A program made the position numbers and the translations under genes. A stretch of DNA of 64,000 nt, taken from Novosphingobium profundi (lineage in GTDB: Bacteria > Pseudomonadota > Alphaproteobacteria > Sphingomonadales > Sphingomonadaceae). Numbering within the stretch: the stretch's first letter is position 1; each line of letters opens with the position of its first letter. Location: contig NZ_JAIVLF010000007.1 of NCBI RefSeq assembly GCF_020524485.1, positions 124,001 through 188,000 of the forward strand, given 5' to 3'. Positions 26,818-34,154 of this stretch are shown one piece after another. The notes beneath the pieces are model-generated. The model was given only the letters and a program-made list of their open reading frames with translations, was not told the DNA's origin and made no database searches.

Positions 26818-27597
26818 GTGCACGCACCCAAGTCAGATGACATCATAGAGCCCGAGATCCTGATGCTGGCCTATCGCAGCGGGATATTTCCGATGGCCGA
26901 CAGCCGCGAGGACCCCGAAGTCTTCTGGATCGAGCCACGCATGCGCGCGATCCTTCCGCTCCAAGGCCTCCACGTCTCGCACTCGCTGGCACGCACCTTG
27001 AAGCGCGACCGCTTCGAGGTGACCTGCAATGCCGCCTTCTCGCAGGTGATGGACGCCTGCGCCGCGCCGCGTGCCGTACGCCCGTCCGAACTTGAGGAGG
27101 ACAGCGACGAGACCGGCGAAAGCTGGATCAGCCACCGCATCCAGCGCAGTTACGAAATGCTGCATACCCTTGGCCTCGCCCATTCGGTCGAGTGCTGGCA
27201 GCGCGACGCGCAAACGGGCGAGCGCGCCCTGGTCGGCGGGCTCTACGGGGTCGGCTTCGATGGGGTCTTCTGCGGGGAGAGCATGTTCTCGCGCACACGC
27301 GATTCGTCCAAGGTGGCCCTGTGCTGGCTCGTAGCGGCCCTGCGCCGGGGCGGCGCACAGCTGCTCGACTGCCAGTTCATCACCTCGCACCTCGCCTCGC
27401 TCGGCGCAGTAGAGATTCCGCAATCGCGCTATCTGACCTTGTTGAACGAGGCCCAGGACGAGCCGAAAACGCCGGATCAGCCTGCGGCGCTACCGCTTCC
27501 CGAGGCGTTTGCCGCGCTGCTGGAAGATGCTGGCGACGCGGAACCGTCCTCTTCGCCCGGGAAATTCATCGCGCAGTTCTTGACCCAGACGTCATAG
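26818..27597 (+). CDS. aat: Leucyl/phenylalanyl-tRNA--protein transferase
   Basis: 259 aa from GTG 26818; no ATG fits the family start. The enzyme moves Leu or Phe from tRNA to N-terminal Arg/Lys of proteins, creating N-degrons for ClpAP. Visible are the family opening LAYRSGIFPMAD with WIEPRMRAILPL, the GGLYGVGFDGVFCGESMFSR core that holds the aminoacyl site, and LLDCQFITSHLASLGA. The C-terminus is longer than in E. coli (234 aa) and ends PGKFIAQFLTQTS. Its last 121 bases overlap the convergent DUF2155 gene. Confidence 0.97.
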   Translation: MHAPKSDDIIEPEILMLAYRSGIFPMADSREDPEVFWIEPRMRAILPLQGLHVSHSLARTLKRDRFEVTCNAAFSQVMDACAAPRAVRPSELEEDSDETGESWISHRIQRSYEMLHTLGLAHSVECWQRDAQTGERALVGGLYGVGFDGVFCGESMFSRTRDSSKVALCWLVAALRRGGAQLLDCQFITSHLASLGAVEIPQSRYLTLLNEAQDEPKTPDQPAALPLPEAFAALLEDAGDAEPSSSPGKFIAQFLTQTS

Positions 27598-28061
27598 ACC
27601 GGGTGCTCGACGACGTTGAGCGCCGGCGAGTTCTTGAAGAGCCATCCCGAAAAGACCTTGTGCCAGGCTGGCTTCTCCTCGACGCTGGCCCGCTCTTCCA
27701 CGAAGACCTGGACGAAGGCGCCTTCTTCCTGCGGGCGCTCCCAGGGGAGCGACTTCTCGCAGGAGGCCAGCTTCACCACGAGATTGCCCAGACGCTTGGA
27801 TTCGCCCGGCTTGATCGTGATGTCCTGGGTAAGGTTGTTGCGCTTGTTGAGGATGCCGAGCGTAGCCACCCGGTCCTTGTTGGGCGTGCCCAGTTCCTGC
27901 CCTTGCGCGGCCTGCGCAGGGCCAGCCTGCATGCCCGCGATAGCCTCGGGCACTTCGGTTTCGGCGGGCGCCGGTTCAGGCGCACCGCCGCAGGCAGCCA
28001 GGGCGCCGCTCAGCAATACCGGGGGCAGGAAGCCGCAGACACGGCGATAGAGCGAAACCAT
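27477..28061 (-). CDS. DUF2155 lipoprotein
   Basis: 194 aa from ATG 28061; an in-frame ATG at 28094 lies inside the preceding gene and is less likely. The start gives a lipoprotein signal ending LAACGG. The DUF2155 core follows: NKDRVATLGILNKRNN, then a 'LVVKLASCEKSLPWERPQEEGAFVQVFVE' segment, FSGWLFKNSPALNVVEHPVYDVWVKNC. The family is found beside the NDUFA12-like gene in many alphaproteobacteria, and this gene starts 14 bases after that one ends, so they form an operon. Function is unknown. The tail after NC is Ser/Ala/Gly-rich and is encoded opposite the end of aat. Confidence 0.88.
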   Translation of the reverse strand: MVSLYRRVCGFLPPVLLSGALAACGGAPEPAPAETEVPEAIAGMQAGPAQAAQGQELGTPNKDRVATLGILNKRNNLTQDITIKPGESKRLGNLVVKLASCEKSLPWERPQEEGAFVQVFVEERASVEEKPAWHKVFSGWLFKNSPALNVVEHPVYDVWVKNCAMNFPGEEDGSASPASSSSAANASGSGSAAG

Positions 28062-28075
28062 AAGCCCTGAAACGC

Positions 28076-28477
28076 TCAGGCGTCCGGGGACCATGCCTCG
28101 TAGTCGCCGGTCGCAGCCGCGCGGCGGCCGCCACGCTCAAGCGCGCCCTGCGGACGGTAGGCGGCCACGGTGCCGGTTGCGTTGGGGGTGTAGTCCGCTT
28201 CCCAGATGCGCGCGGGCGGCAGGTGGCTTTCCGGCACGTCATCGTAGGAGTGGTGCAGCCAGCCATGCCATTCCGAAGGCACGCGGCTTGCGTCGTTCGC
28301 ACCGGCGTAGATCACCCAGCGCCGCTCGTATCCCTCGGTCGTCTTGGCCTTCTTCGCACGGTAATACGTGTTACCTTGCGCGTCAGTGCCCACGTGCTCG
28401 CCATTACGCGAGGACCAGAGCGAGGTGCCGATGGTGGCGCCGCCCCACCAGGTGAAGATCTTGGACAGGATTCCCAT
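28076..28477 (-). CDS. NADH:ubiquinone oxidoreductase subunit NDUFA12-like
   Basis: 133 aa from ATG 28477 (MGILSKIFTWWGGATIGTSLW). It has the family signature: a G..VGTD..GN.YY segment (GEHVGTDAQGNTYYRAKK), RRWVIYAG, then the PSEWHGWLHH block. It is the bacterial homologue of the accessory complex I subunit B17.2/NDUFA12, found in alphaproteobacteria and mitochondria, where it sits on the matrix arm. It is not near the nuo operon here, which is normal for this gene. The frame upstream of the chosen ATG has no family similarity. Confidence 0.95.
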   Translation of the reverse strand: MGILSKIFTWWGGATIGTSLWSSRNGEHVGTDAQGNTYYRAKKAKTTEGYERRWVIYAGANDASRVPSEWHGWLHHSYDDVPESHLPPARIWEADYTPNATGTVAAYRPQGALERGGRRAAATGDYEAWSPDA

Positions 28478-28724
28478 GAGCCGCGCGTTAGACCTCTTTT
28501 GCGCGGATGCCAAGCGCCTAGCGTGTATTTGCCCCGGCTTTGCCGATCCCAATCGCGAAAGTGCCCATGCACAAAGCGCACATATGCACACTTTGCCGCA
28601 CTACACGCACACCCCAGCGCGCCTTCGCGGGCGCGGCGTTTCGTTCATCTGAGGTTGGGGATCACTTGGCTTATCAGCGAGTTCCTATCCCGAACGGATC
28701 GCAAATTTTCACAGGAGAACGCTG

Positions 28725-29057
28725 ATGCGTAACCTCATTCTCGCCGCCGCCATGACGGCTGTCGTCGCCCCCGCAACCCTCGTTGCTACCACGACCGAAG
28801 TCGCCGCGCGCGACCACCACCGCTACCACCGCACCGACAATGGCATCCGCTACTGGCGCGATGACCGTGGACGCTATCGCTGCAAGAAGTCGGATGGCAC
28901 GACCGGACTTCTGATCGGCGGCGTGGCCGGAGCCCTTGCCGGACGCGCGATCGATTCGCGTGGCGACCGGACCGTGGGCACGGTGGTCGGCGCAGCCGCC
29001 GGCGCGCTCCTTGGCCGCGAAGTCGAGCGCAGCACCAGCAGGCCCAAGTGCCGCTAA
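28725..29057 (+). CDS. Glycine-zipper envelope protein (paralog 1)
   Basis: 110 aa with a signal peptide ending near VAARD and a His/Arg/Tyr-rich linker, then GTTGLLIGGVAGALAGRAID and GTVVGAAAGALLGREVE, two glycine-zipper helices of the 17 kDa/Rick_17kDa type. AGGAGA lies eight bases before the ATG. Such proteins are small envelope or outer-membrane-associated proteins of uncertain role. It closely resembles the 135-aa protein at 61166-61573: both have WR..GRY.C...GTTGL followed by the same zipper pair. It is a single-gene transcript ended by two hairpins. Confidence 0.88.
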   Translation: MRNLILAAAMTAVVAPATLVATTTEVAARDHHRYHRTDNGIRYWRDDRGRYRCKKSDGTTGLLIGGVAGALAGRAIDSRGDRTVGTVVGAAAGALLGREVERSTSRPKCR

Positions 29058-29059
29058 GC

Positions 29060-29142
29060 CTTACCGAATAGAAATTCGGTAAGCCCGAAGGGGCTAGAGA
29101 AGCCGGCGTCGTGTTGTCCCTTGCACGCGCCGGCTTTCTTTA
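29060..29142 (+). terminator. Hairpin plus intrinsic terminator after the glycine-zipper gene
   Basis: A perfect hairpin CTTACCGAAT-agaa-ATTCGGTAAG (29060-29083) is followed by a second stem AGCCGGCG/CGCCGGCT (29101-29135) with TTTCTTTAT after it. The second is the likely terminator; the first may protect the mRNA 3' end. Confidence 0.75.
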
Positions 29143-29171
29143 TGCCCGGTCCGAAATGAGATTGGCTCTCC

Positions 29172-29717
29172 TCACTCGTCGAACGCTTCGGCGACCCACT
29201 CCTCGGCCGCGCGCTCATCACTTGCCTCGATGATGCGGCGCGCCACCTCCAGCCCGTGCCCCGCCCGCAGCAGCGCGGCAATGTGCTTTTCGCGCGTGGG
29301 GCGGTCCATCTCTTCCAGACGCGAGAACGGACCGAGGCGGCGCCTTCGCGCAAGAGCCAGCGCCGCCTCGCGCTGCTGCGCTTCGCCCGGCGCCATATCC
29401 TCGCGTACATCCTCATCCACCCCGGCCTGGTTGAGCGCTTCGCGCACCCGGCGAGCCCCGTAACCGCGCCGCAGCAGACTGCCCGCCTTCATGCGCGCCC
29501 AGGTCTCGTCATCGACGTAGCCCGCTTGCGCATACCGGTCCACAAGCGCGTCGAGCGGCGGCGCGTCCTCGCCTTCCCAGCCGCGTTCACGCACCTTACG
29601 CACCAGATAGGCACGCAGTTTGGCTTGCGTTGTGGCGAATCGCGCGACATAGGCGAGCGCCATTTCCTCGAGTCGAGGCAGGTCGAGCGGACGGGGATTG
29701 CGACGCTTGGCAGACAT
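29172..29717 (-). CDS. recX: RecX-family regulatory protein
   Basis: 181 aa, basic and helical, with the three-helix RecX repeats: ALAYVARFATTQAKLRAYLVRKV (helix pair 1), LVDRYAQAGYVDDETWARMKAGSLLRRGYGARRVREALNQAGV (core), and a C-terminal repeat with RLGPFSRLEEMDRPTREKHIAALLRAGHG. RecX binds RecA filaments and blocks their growth. recA is not adjacent, as is common in alphaproteobacteria. It is divergent from the acyl-AMP ligase gene with 153 bases between. Confidence 0.88.
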   Translation of the reverse strand: MSAKRRNPRPLDLPRLEEMALAYVARFATTQAKLRAYLVRKVRERGWEGEDAPPLDALVDRYAQAGYVDDETWARMKAGSLLRRGYGARRVREALNQAGVDEDVREDMAPGEAQQREAALALARRRRLGPFSRLEEMDRPTREKHIAALLRAGHGLEVARRIIEASDERAAEEWVAEAFDE

Positions 29718-29870
29718 CTTGCCCTATTCGTGCCACACTCGGCGCAGAATGGGGAGTGCTTATGGACCCCTGCAAGGAGAAAACCTTGGCAATATCCGGT
29801 TCACGAACGAACCAGTAGGCCGAGGCGGACTCTTTCAGGATAGTTAGAACAGACAACGGGTTACGATATA

Positions 29871-31631
29871 ATGAGCGACACCATCAGCATGGTGACGAAG
29901 ACCGATGCGGCGCTGATCGCCACCCCGAACGAGGACGCGCTTGCGCGCCGGTTCGCGGACTTCGACACCTTCTGCGACGCCCTTGATTATGCGGCCCAGG
30001 GCCAGCGCGGCTTCAATTTCCACGATCCACGTGGAAAACTCAAACAGGTTTACCCCTTCCGCGAACTGCGCGATGACGCGCACAAGGTCGCCTACGCGCT
30101 GATCGCGCGCGGCGTGAAGCCGGGTGACCGCATTGCGCTTATCGCCGAAACCGGTGCGGACTTCGCGGCGCTGTTCTGCGCGACGGTCTACGCGGGTGCC
30201 TGGCCGGTGCCGCTGCCGCTGCCCACCAGCTTTGGCGGCAAGGACAACTACATCGAGCAGCTCTCGGTCCAGCTGTCGAGCGCGGACCCGCTGCTTCTGA
30301 TCGGCCCCGACGAGATCGCCCACCTCACCTCGGCCGCCGCCGAGCGTCAGGGCTGCGGCCACGCCACCTGGGCCGATTTCGCGGCCAAGGATGCGCCTGC
30401 GACCGAACTGCCCAAGGCCAGCCCCGACGACATCTGCTACCTGCAGTACTCGAGCGGCTCGACCCGCTTCCCGCATGGCGTGGCGGTCACCCACCGCTCG
30501 CTCATGTCGAACCTGGCCGCGCACAGCCACGGCATGCAGCTCATCGAGAGCGACCGCTGCATCTCCTGGCTGCCCTGGTACCACGACATGGGCCTTGTCG
30601 GCTGCTTCCTCTCGCTGATCGCGAACCAGGTCTCGGGCGACTACCTCAAGACCGAGGACTTCGCGCGCCGTCCGCTCGCCTGGCTCGACATGATCACGCG
30701 CAACGAGGGCACCTCGATCTCGTATTCGCCGACCTTCGGCTACGACATCTGCGCACGCCGCATTTCCAGCCAGACCAGTGTCGATGAGCGCTTCGACCTC
30801 GCGCGCTGGCGCCTTGCCGGCAACGGCGCGGACATGATCCGCCCCGATGTCATGCAGAGCTTCGTCAACGCCTTTGCCCCCGCCGGCTTCAAGGCGAGCG
30901 CGTTTCTGCCCAGCTACGGCCTTGCCGAGGCGACCCTGGCGGTCACGATCATGCCGCCGGGCGAAGGCATCCGCGTCGAACTGGTCGAGGAAGAGCGCCT
31001 CTCGGGCACGCCCCGCGACCTCAGCCGCCCGGCCCGCTACCGCGCCATCGTCAACTGCGGCAAGCCCGTGCGCGACATGGAAGTCGTGATCCGCGGCGAA
31101 AGTGGCCAGGAACTCGCCGACCACCAGATCGGCAAGGTCTGGTGCCGCGGCGACAGCGTCATGCACTCGTACTTCCGCGACCCCGAATCGACGGCGGAAT
31201 GCCTTGTCGATGGCTGGCTCGATACCGGCGACATGGGCTATATGGCGCAAGGCTACCTGTTCATCGTCGGCCGCGCGAAGGACATGATCATCATCAACGG
31301 CAAGAACCACTGGCCCCAGGACATCGAGTGGGCCGTGGAGCAGCTGCCCGGTTTCAACCACGGTGACATCGCGGCCTTCTCCGTCGAGACCGACGCCGGC
31401 GAGGAAGCTCCTGCCGTGCTCGTCCACTGCCGCGTCTCGGACCCGGACAAGCGCCTCGAACTGCGCGAACTGATCCGCGACAAGGTCCGTTCGATCACCG
31501 GCATGAACTGCGTGGTCGAACTGGTTCCGCCCAAGAGCCTGCCGCGCACCAGCTCGGGCAAGCTCAGCCGCGCGAAGGCCAAGAAGCTCTATCTTTCGGG
31601 CGAAATCGCCCCCTTCCAGCTGGCCGCCTGA
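29871..31631 (+). CDS. Fatty acyl-AMP ligase (FAAL)
   Basis: 586 aa adenylate-forming enzyme. Motifs include the P-loop YSSGSTRFPHGVAVTH (about residues 194-209), SWLPWYHDMGLVG, the A5-type SYGLAEATLAVT, DTGDMGY and KDMIIINGKNHWPQDIEW. The WLPWYHDMGL box and the hinge region mark it as a FAAL, which activates fatty acids as acyl-adenylates and passes them to an acyl carrier protein rather than to CoA. The C-terminal SSGKLSRAKAKKLY supplies the adenylation lysine. No polyketide, peptide-synthetase or ACP gene is nearby. A role in acyl-ACP supply for sphingolipid or other lipid synthesis is a reasonable guess in a sphingomonad. Confidence 0.93.
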   Translation: MSDTISMVTKTDAALIATPNEDALARRFADFDTFCDALDYAAQGQRGFNFHDPRGKLKQVYPFRELRDDAHKVAYALIARGVKPGDRIALIAETGADFAALFCATVYAGAWPVPLPLPTSFGGKDNYIEQLSVQLSSADPLLLIGPDEIAHLTSAAAERQGCGHATWADFAAKDAPATELPKASPDDICYLQYSSGSTRFPHGVAVTHRSLMSNLAAHSHGMQLIESDRCISWLPWYHDMGLVGCFLSLIANQVSGDYLKTEDFARRPLAWLDMITRNEGTSISYSPTFGYDICARRISSQTSVDERFDLARWRLAGNGADMIRPDVMQSFVNAFAPAGFKASAFLPSYGLAEATLAVTIMPPGEGIRVELVEEERLSGTPRDLSRPARYRAIVNCGKPVRDMEVVIRGESGQELADHQIGKVWCRGDSVMHSYFRDPESTAECLVDGWLDTGDMGYMAQGYLFIVGRAKDMIIINGKNHWPQDIEWAVEQLPGFNHGDIAAFSVETDAGEEAPAVLVHCRVSDPDKRLELRELIRDKVRSITGMNCVVELVPPKSLPRTSSGKLSRAKAKKLYLSGEIAPFQLAA

Positions 31632-31659
31632 TCGCAGCCTCACGGATAGCCAACATGAC

Positions 31660-31689
31660 AAAGGCCGGTCCTCGCGACCGGCCTTTTTT
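31660..31689 (+). terminator. Intrinsic terminator after the acyl-AMP ligase gene
   Basis: Arms AAGGCCGGTC (31661-31670) and GACCGGCCTT (31676-31685) with loop CTCGC, followed by TTTT. Because A residues precede the stem it can also stop the convergent DUF2721 transcript. Confidence 0.92.
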
Positions 31690-31727
31690 GTTGCCCGGAC
31701 AAGACCTGCCACGTCCGGGCGAGCGCG

Positions 31728-32168
31728 TCAGATATTGCGATGCAGTTCGAGAAGATCGGCCGGAACCTGCAAGGCATCCGCCGCGACCTGGGTCTCCTGA
31801 AGGAACAGGACGAGCGCGATCAGCAGCAGGACGATGGAGACAAGGAAGATCCCGGCGGCGAGGACATGCAGGTCAAGACCGGCGAGGCCCTGAAGGAATA
31901 GCACCGCAACCGTCGAACCGATGGCGAGAGCCGAAAGCACCATCAGGCGAATCGCGCGCGTGATGATCTTGATGCGACGATCGACCAGCCGAATTTCGCG
32001 CACGATGCCATCGTGCTCTCCACCCTCCGTCTCGGCATAGAGTTTCTGCAACAGCCGTGCCCGGTCAACTACCCGCCCCAGCCGGGTGGACAGGATGTTG
32101 AGAATGTTGCCGATAGCCACCAGCACGAACACCGGAGTCAGGGCGAGTTGGATGGTTTGCGTGATCAT
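31728..32168 (-). CDS. DUF2721 membrane protein
   Basis: 146 aa. One N-terminal helix (about 8-28; TPVFVLVAIGNILNILSTRLGRVVDRAR) is followed by a polar loop with an EIRLVDRRIKIITRAI helix and two further membrane helices (about 78-97 and 104-126). The N-terminal segment ending in LxRVVDRxR and the RRI...AI pattern are typical of DUF2721. Function is unknown. It starts 69 bases after the tonB stop and reads in the same direction. Confidence 0.85.
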   Translation of the reverse strand: MITQTIQLALTPVFVLVAIGNILNILSTRLGRVVDRARLLQKLYAETEGGEHDGIVREIRLVDRRIKIITRAIRLMVLSALAIGSTVAVLFLQGLAGLDLHVLAAGIFLVSIVLLLIALVLFLQETQVAADALQVPADLLELHRNI

Positions 32169-32237
32169 CTGCCGCCTATCCTGCCGCTATCGGCTGTGCC
32201 CCGCAAGCGGGCTGCGACATACCTTCCCGCCAGCACG

Positions 32238-33014
32238 TCAGGGCACGAACCAGCGCTGCTGCCAGCGGTAGACCGCCGGGATCGGCTCGCCTGCACCATT
32301 GGTTGCCGGGCGAAAGCGGAAGCGGGCCTGCGCCAGTTCGCAGGTGATGCGGTCCGCCGCCGGATCGGGGCTGGGACGCACCACCCGGCAGCTTGTCACG
32401 CGCCCCTCGGTCCCGACGCGCAGATCAATGACAACCGAATGGCCGAGGCGCAGCTTGCGGCTCTTTCGCGGATAGTCGCGCGCCGAACTGATGTCTCCGG
32501 CGATTTTCACGGTAGGCGTGCCTCCACCACCTCCGCCCTGCCCCAGGCCACGGCGCCCGGAACCGGGCCCCAGCCCTTCGCCCGAAGCGCCGGTGCCCTC
32601 ACCTGCATCCGCCGCGCCGGCATCGTCCTCGTTGCCATCGCCCGAAACTGGTGGTGCGGGGCGGGGGCGCAGGACCACGGGGGCTTTGGGCGCGGCAACC
32701 GGCCTGGCTTGCGCGCGCTCTCCAGCCTCGGCCGAAGCGCCTTCCGGCTCGGGGGCAGGGTCTGGCGCAGGTGCGGGCTCTTCAACGGGATCTTCGGGCG
32801 GTTCAGGCGGCTCCTGCGTAAACGTCACGGCCAGCCGCTCACCCGCCGCGACAACGTTCTCGGCCAGTCCGGGCGCGAACATGTTCACAACCACGAAGGC
32901 GAGCAGAACGTGCAAGCCCGCCACGACCAGAACCACCGGCAACCTAGCCCCGACAGAGGCCCGATAACCGCGAGCCTGCGCGGATATCTCGGAAGATGTA
33001 CGGCGAGCGCCCAT
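32238..33014 (-). CDS. TonB-family energy transducer
   Basis: 258 aa. One N-terminal membrane helix (about 26-46; VVLVVAGLHVLLAFVVVNMF) is followed by a long Pro/Glu/Ala-rich periplasmic linker with EP repeats, a Gly-rich stretch and a C-terminal TonB domain (LGHSVVIDLRVGTEGRVTSCRVVRPS...ARFRFRPATNGAGEPIPAVYRW). TonB passes proton-motive energy to outer-membrane receptors. No exbB or exbD lies next to it, so it must share ExbBD from elsewhere. It could serve the receptor at 8.7-10.7 kb, but there is no direct link. Confidence 0.88.
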   Translation of the reverse strand: MGARRTSSEISAQARGYRASVGARLPVVLVVAGLHVLLAFVVVNMFAPGLAENVVAAGERLAVTFTQEPPEPPEDPVEEPAPAPDPAPEPEGASAEAGERAQARPVAAPKAPVVLRPRPAPPVSGDGNEDDAGAADAGEGTGASGEGLGPGSGRRGLGQGGGGGGTPTVKIAGDISSARDYPRKSRKLRLGHSVVIDLRVGTEGRVTSCRVVRPSPDPAADRITCELAQARFRFRPATNGAGEPIPAVYRWQQRWFVP

Positions 33015-33071
33015 GCCCTCCCAGATAGGAAGCGCTCGGCACGAATGCCATTTCCCCTCGCACCTCGCGGC

Positions 33072-34016
33072 TCAGAAATACCAGACCAGCACCCCGTCGC
33101 ATTGCTCGCCGCCGTGAAGAGGAAACACCACCATCGACTTGAGCCCTGCCGCGACGGCGCCCTGGGCGATAGGGTCGGTCACATCGGTGGCAAGATCTTC
33201 GTCGACGAGTGGGATCCTCTTGCGGCAAGCGCGCGCAAATGGCCCCTCATCTGTCGATACATGCGCCTGCGCATGGATGAGAGCGAGGTCACTCTCGGTC
33301 TCGCAGTACCCCGCGGCAAAGCGGAATGCAGACCCGCTCTCATCAAGGCGCCAGTGTTCGACCCGTCCTGCAACCGGAGAAATACGCGAAGAGACGAGCG
33401 TCAGCACCCAGGTTGCGCCATCGCGTGAAGGACAAGGAACCGCCATCGCCCGGTCGAAACCGGTCGGCTCCTGCGCTTCGTTGCACTGGAACCGCCCTTC
33501 GGGCGATAGCTTGGGCAGGATGACCGGCTGCCCCTGGTCCCAGGCCTTTCCCGGAACTCCATAACCGCGATGGAAGCGAAAAGTATGCGCGTCGGCCTCA
33601 AAGCATCGCGCACGACCGAAATAGCCATCTTCGAGGCGCAACTCCTCTTCCCCCTGACGGGCGCACCACAGTTCGAGAGCACCGAGGCGAAAGCGATCGT
33701 CCCCGCAGAAGAACAGGGTCACCGATACACATCGCGCGCCATCGAAGCCCGGCACCGCGACGGCGCAACTAAGCCCCTCGCTGAGCGCAGCTTCCTTGCG
33801 CACGAAGAACGAGTTGGCGAGATCCTTGATAAGGATCGGCCTCTGCTCCTTCCAACTGCGTCCCGGAAGTCCCTCCCCAAAGTGGAATTGCATGCCCCGG
33901 CTGACCCCGGCGAAATAGTCCATCTCGCCATAGATCCCCGACTGCAGATCGATCGTCGTCCCGTCGGCAGACGGCACCCAGACCTCGATCGCGCGTATGA
34001 ACGGCTCGCGCTCCAT
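33072..34016 (-). CDS. Protein built of three tandem GAF-like repeats, function unknown
   Basis: 314 aa with no signal peptide, membrane helix or output domain. Three repeats of about 96 residues align by eye: 10-106, 114-208 and 219-314. Each begins with I/L/V-E-x-W, has a G-Y/I-Y/F/C turn about 20 residues on, an E/Y-G-x-P-x-R/K/A-x-W/C helix start, a P-I/V-L/I/P strand and a C/A/M-V-A/F-V/P strand before a glycine turn (for example GLSCAVAVPGFDGARCVSV in repeat 1 and GLKSMVVFPLHGGEQCDGV in repeat 3). That order matches GAF domains. It probably binds a small ligand or another protein. The neighbours (tonB and the ScfR-like gene, same strand) do not reveal its role. Confidence 0.6.
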   Translation of the reverse strand: MEREPFIRAIEVWVPSADGTTIDLQSGIYGEMDYFAGVSRGMQFHFGEGLPGRSWKEQRPILIKDLANSFFVRKEAALSEGLSCAVAVPGFDGARCVSVTLFFCGDDRFRLGALELWCARQGEEELRLEDGYFGRARCFEADAHTFRFHRGYGVPGKAWDQGQPVILPKLSPEGRFQCNEAQEPTGFDRAMAVPCPSRDGATWVLTLVSSRISPVAGRVEHWRLDESGSAFRFAAGYCETESDLALIHAQAHVSTDEGPFARACRKRIPLVDEDLATDVTDPIAQGAVAAGLKSMVVFPLHGGEQCDGVLVWYF

Positions 34017-34154
34017 CCTCTTGTGCCGCCCTCCTTCCTCCCACCGCCCGAGCGATGGCCCTCACCAGGCATGACGCCTGAGCGAGCGATACGCGAACAG
34101 GGGTAACGGAGTTTCAAGCGCCGACACCGGCGAAATGCTTAGCGACGCCGTTCG

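Noticed and set aside
29844..31712. A 622-codon frame antisense to the acyl-AMP ligase
   Set aside because: It lies opposite a well-conserved gene and runs through the terminator; no family features.
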